From Pantoea agglomerans (lineage in GTDB: Bacteria > Pseudomonadota > Gammaproteobacteria > Enterobacterales > Enterobacteriaceae): a stretch of DNA of 64,000 nt. Made by a program: the position numbers and the translations under genes. The stretch spans positions 62,001-126,000 of the forward strand of contig NZ_CP083808.1 of assembly GCF_020149765.1 (NCBI RefSeq), read 5' to 3'. The notes below the pieces were generated by a model. The model did no database searches and was not told where the DNA came from. It saw only the letters and a program-made list of their open reading frames with translations. Below are positions 61,657 through 64,000 of the stretch, in pieces. The first letter of the stretch is position 1, and the number at the start of each line of letters is the position of its first letter.

Positions 61657-61686
61657 AACGTCCGCTTTGTGCCAAAAGCGGACGTT
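61657..61686. repeat. Hairpin repeat copy 10 (perfect palindrome arm)
   Basis: AACGTCCGCTTT - GTGCCA - AAAGCGGACGTT: 12-bp perfect arms. Arm B type in inverted orientation relative to copies 4-9. Confidence 0.8.
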
Positions 61687-61737
61687 GCTAACATCTGCAT
61701 GCACTAATCCCTGGAGGACAGATTTCACTGCATAGCC

Positions 61738-61911
61738 ATGCAAATGAGCTCGAATTCTGAGGGGCAATTTTTAGGGGCTTACCAGAGAACGGTACTGGAT
61801 AGCTGCATGGACGCGCTGAAACGCGCCCAGGCGGTGCACGCAAGGGATGTTATGTTTAATGTGGCAGGACTTCCCTGTAGCTTTCATTTTGACGTTAGTT
61901 TTTCGCTCTAA
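61738..61911 (+). CDS. Possible small protein
   Basis: 57 codons: MQMSSNSEGQFLGAYQRTVL then DSCMDALKRAQAVHARDVMF. A GGAGG is 20 bases upstream, too far for a good start; MQMSS has a second ATG. The sequence looks protein-like but no family is recognised. Confidence 0.35.
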   Translation: MQMSSNSEGQFLGAYQRTVLDSCMDALKRAQAVHARDVMFNVAGLPCSFHFDVSFSL

Positions 61912-61981
61912 ACGGCCCATGAGTCGACAGCAAGATGACTATGTCAAAAGTTATGCAGTACGTTGAAATTTGCGCAACAGG

Positions 61982-63004
61982 TTATTTTAAATATTTACCT
62001 GTTATTGCCACGGTGCCCCCATCGAAATCTACACGTAGTGAAACACCAAGGGGCAGCGTAAGCATTGGATGTGTATGGCAACAGTCGAAGCCATCTACAA
62101 GTGGTATAGGCTTATCTGCCAGAATTTCCTGCAGCACATCAGCAGGCTGACGCCCAGTTCCTGCGTTATCAAAAAGCTCATGCTTACCTAAAATTATTGC
62201 ACCAGCTTTATCAAGTATACCGTTGAGCTTTAACATAGAAAAAGAACGTTCAACTGTAGCAATATCTTTCAGACTATCTTCAATAAATAAGATGTCGCCT
62301 TTCTCTATTTCAGGCATCCACTTACTTCCCATGATACCTGACAGGGTATTCAGGTTACCGCCTATAACTCGCCCTTCGATGACACCTGCCCCTAAAAACC
62401 TACAATTGTTTTCATATAGTAATTTAGGTCTGACTGGCTCGGCGTTATCCCAGTTTAAGCATTCATCAGTCCATTTTTTTGGCAAGTTATAATAATAGTT
62501 ACCTGCTCGACGCTGCACCAGTAATTCGTAAAACGACTGATAGGTTTCATTTACTAACGGAGGAAACTCACCAAATGAAGCGACCAGTGCAGGTCCGTAA
62601 AATGTAACCAGCCCTGTTTTGGCATAGATGCCTGCCAGTAGTGCAGTAGCATCAGAGTAACCAATGATTATTTTTGGATTCTCACTAAGCGTTTGATAAT
62701 CAAGATAAGGCAAAAGCGAGTTGCTGTTGCTTCCCCCGATAGTGGACATAATACAGCTTACCTCAGGATCACGAATAAGCGCATTAAGCTCGTCTGCTCT
62801 CTCTTTAATAGTACCTGAACGATAGTAATCCGACAGGCCTGTGAGACTTCCTGCTTTAAGCCCGAACCCTTTTTGTTCAAGGAATTTTTTTGCGCGGTTA
62901 AAGCGGTTAGGTGCCGTTATGGTTGCCGGAGACGACGGTGAAAAAAAACCAATCGTATCACCAATTTTTAATGGAGGAGCAAGCAGCTTTTGTCTTACAT
63001 GCAT
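61982..63004 (-). CDS. mccF: MccF-type microcin C immunity peptidase (LD-carboxypeptidase family S66)
   Basis: A 340-residue S66 serine peptidase strikingly similar to E. coli MccF. Conserved: GDTIGFFSPSSPATITAPNR (residues 15-34), SCIMSTIGGSNSNSLLPYLD, the nucleophile Ser117 in KIIIGYSDATALLAGIYAKT, RVIGGNLNTLSGI, the Glu of ILFIEDSLKDIATVER, and the His of DCCHTHPMLTLPLG. MccF cleaves the amide between the peptide and nucleotide parts of microcin C and its processed form, giving immunity. No mccABCDE biosynthesis genes are present in the window, so it is probably an acquired stand-alone resistance gene. Confidence 0.92.
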   Translation of the reverse strand: MHVRQKLLAPPLKIGDTIGFFSPSSPATITAPNRFNRAKKFLEQKGFGLKAGSLTGLSDYYRSGTIKERADELNALIRDPEVSCIMSTIGGSNSNSLLPYLDYQTLSENPKIIIGYSDATALLAGIYAKTGLVTFYGPALVASFGEFPPLVNETYQSFYELLVQRRAGNYYYNLPKKWTDECLNWDNAEPVRPKLLYENNCRFLGAGVIEGRVIGGNLNTLSGIMGSKWMPEIEKGDILFIEDSLKDIATVERSFSMLKLNGILDKAGAIILGKHELFDNAGTGRQPADVLQEILADKPIPLVDGFDCCHTHPMLTLPLGVSLRVDFDGGTVAITGKYLK

Positions 63005-63334
63005 ATTTATTCACCCTCTGGTTGGAAAGATTTTTACATTAACACGCTGAGAAATACTTGAAGTAGCGTGATTTTATTTAGTTATCAGTCATATTATCCT
63101 CAGATTAGTTTCTGAGGATAATAAAATTATAAAAGCGCTGTTCATCAATAACTATTACCGCTGCTCTAAATGTCCGTTTCTCGCTCATAGCGGACATTAA
63201 CGGCTAACCGTAACTGACAGTCCGGATAGTGCGTAGCGGTTGCTGACGGTCTTGACACCCTCTTGATAGATCGTCGCAGAAATCTTGATAATCGCGAGGT
63301 TTAATGGCGCAAAACCCACTAGAGGAACTGCGCC
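63005..63334. other. Intergenic region with hairpin repeat
   Basis: No gene between the mccF-like gene and the RND adaptor gene. Hairpin repeat copy 11 is near the middle and the promoter of the adaptor gene should lie after it. Confidence 0.45.
63169..63198. repeat. Hairpin repeat copy 11
   Basis: AATGTCCG / CGGACATT arms with the TTTCTCGCTCATAG interior, matching arm B of copy 4 in reverse orientation. Confidence 0.75.
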
Positions 63335-64000
63335 ATGTCTGATGAACTCCCCGGCCTGCTTAAACAGGGCGTCAGGCACCTGCTGGATACGCGGCATCTT
63401 GTCTCACTGATGCCTTTGCTGCCCTGTTTTGTTCTGATGGTCATTATGCTTACAGGCTGCGATGGGAAAAAACAGCCTGATTCTTCCCCTCCGCGCCCGG
63501 TCAGGTTTGTAACGGTCGGTCCGCGCCAGGCTTCCGGGCCGCAGACGCTGACCGGCGAAGTACGGGCACATGATGAAACGTCCCTGAGTTTCAGGCTGGA
63601 CGGTCGCATAATCATGCGCAGTGCTGATGTGGGCAGCCGCTTCAGACAGGGCGACGCGCTTGCTGTTCTGGACAGTCCGACAGCACAGAACCAGTTAACC
63701 AGCGCCCAGGCCGACGTCAGCAGCAGCCGGGCCGCAGAGAAAGTGGCGGCGCTTAACCTGCATCGTATGCGTCTTCTGATACCGTCCGGGGCTATTGCAC
63801 GGGCGCAGCTGGATAGCGCTTCCGCAGACTGGCAGGCCGCGCTTTCACGCCTTCAGAGCAGTGAGGCGGCGCTGAAAAATGCGCAGGAAAATCTGCGCTG
63901 GACAACCCTTACGGCACCGGTAAGCGGCGTGGTAACAGGCATCAGCGCGTCAGCGGGGCAGGTGGTCAGCGCCGGTCAAACCGTCTTTACCGTCGCGTCC
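63335..64000 (+). CDS. RND efflux periplasmic adaptor (membrane-fusion lipoprotein), 5' part
   Basis: The first 222 codons of an open frame that leaves the window. The N-terminus (MSDELPGLLKQGVRHLLDTR, then a hydrophobic stretch ending LTGC) is a lipoprotein signal with Cys about residue 46, unusually preceded by a long hydrophilic extension; internal Met residues are alternative starts. The mature part has the barrel-sandwich half motifs of HlyD/MexA adaptors (GEVRAHDETSLSFRLDGRI, VGSRFRQGDALAVLDS), an alpha-helical hairpin (TAQNQLTSAQADVSSSRAAE) and LTAPVSGVVTGISASAGQVV. AGAGGA lies 8 bases before the ATG. It should be followed by RND pump genes. Confidence 0.88.
   Translation, partial: MSDELPGLLKQGVRHLLDTRHLVSLMPLLPCFVLMVIMLTGCDGKKQPDSSPPRPVRFVTVGPRQASGPQTLTGEVRAHDETSLSFRLDGRIIMRSADVGSRFRQGDALAVLDSPTAQNQLTSAQADVSSSRAAEKVAALNLHRMRLLIPSGAIARAQLDSASADWQAALSRLQSSEAALKNAQENLRWTTLTAPVSGVVTGISASAGQVVSAGQTVFTVAS

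Overview
The window reads as DNA of a carotenoid-producing member of Erwiniaceae, most likely Pantoea. The left edge carries crtE followed by the start of a type II isopentenyl-diphosphate isomerase gene, the arrangement known from the Pantoea carotenoid cluster. Many other products (YtfJ, GlsB, YciF/YciE/KatN, FucO, CurA, Lhr, OrtT) match enterobacterial proteins closely. In Pantoea this carotenoid cluster usually sits on a large plasmid, so a megaplasmid origin is plausible. No replication or partition gene is visible, so that remains inference.

Left part (1-36.6 kb): GC-rich, well-ordered housekeeping and stress genes. Carotenoid genes (1-985) are followed by ytfJ, a pirin, a copper-type PepSY/DUF2946 pair, glutaminase, a cupin, a CynX/NimT-type MFS, the yciF-yciE-katN stress operon, a small lipoprotein, the overlooked 57-residue toxin gene ortT, a deoxyribonucleotidase-like HAD protein, fucO, curA, a PRISE-type SDR and the giant helicase lhr. 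A six-gene carbohydrate operon (21.97-28.29 kb) encodes a TIM-barrel isomerase, an ABC importer, an RpiR regulator and a PfkB kinase. After it come a YciG-like gene separated from its usual partners, a chemoreceptor, a GAPDH and a LysR/pirin divergent pair.

Middle part (36.6-43.7 kb): an accessory stretch with locally AT-rich spacers and extreme low-complexity genes. It holds a bacteriocin-like precursor overlapping a small membrane (immunity-like) gene. Next is a cluster of six signal-peptide-bearing Gly-Gly-X repeat proteins: two on the + strand, one of them frameshifted, and four in a row on the - strand. A decayed IS3-family element lies between the two groups. I regard these as the most unusual content of the window.

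Right part (43.7-64 kb): plant-associated catabolic and accessory genes. These are a GH28 polygalacturonase, a glucarate dehydratase with an MFS transporter, a ttuBCD-type tartrate operon with a divergent LysR gene, a DHA2 exporter with a divergent LysR gene, a DJ-1/PfpI enzyme, a Nudix hydrolase, several secreted proteins, MipA with a 30-residue companion ORF, an MccF-type microcin C immunity peptidase, and the first 222 codons of an RND membrane-fusion lipoprotein. Remnants of a response regulator and a chemoreceptor also occur. Intergenic copies of one hairpin repeat (core TGTCCGCTTTTGGCAC...AGCGGACA) are scattered from 37.9 to 63.2 kb; I saw none left of 37 kb.
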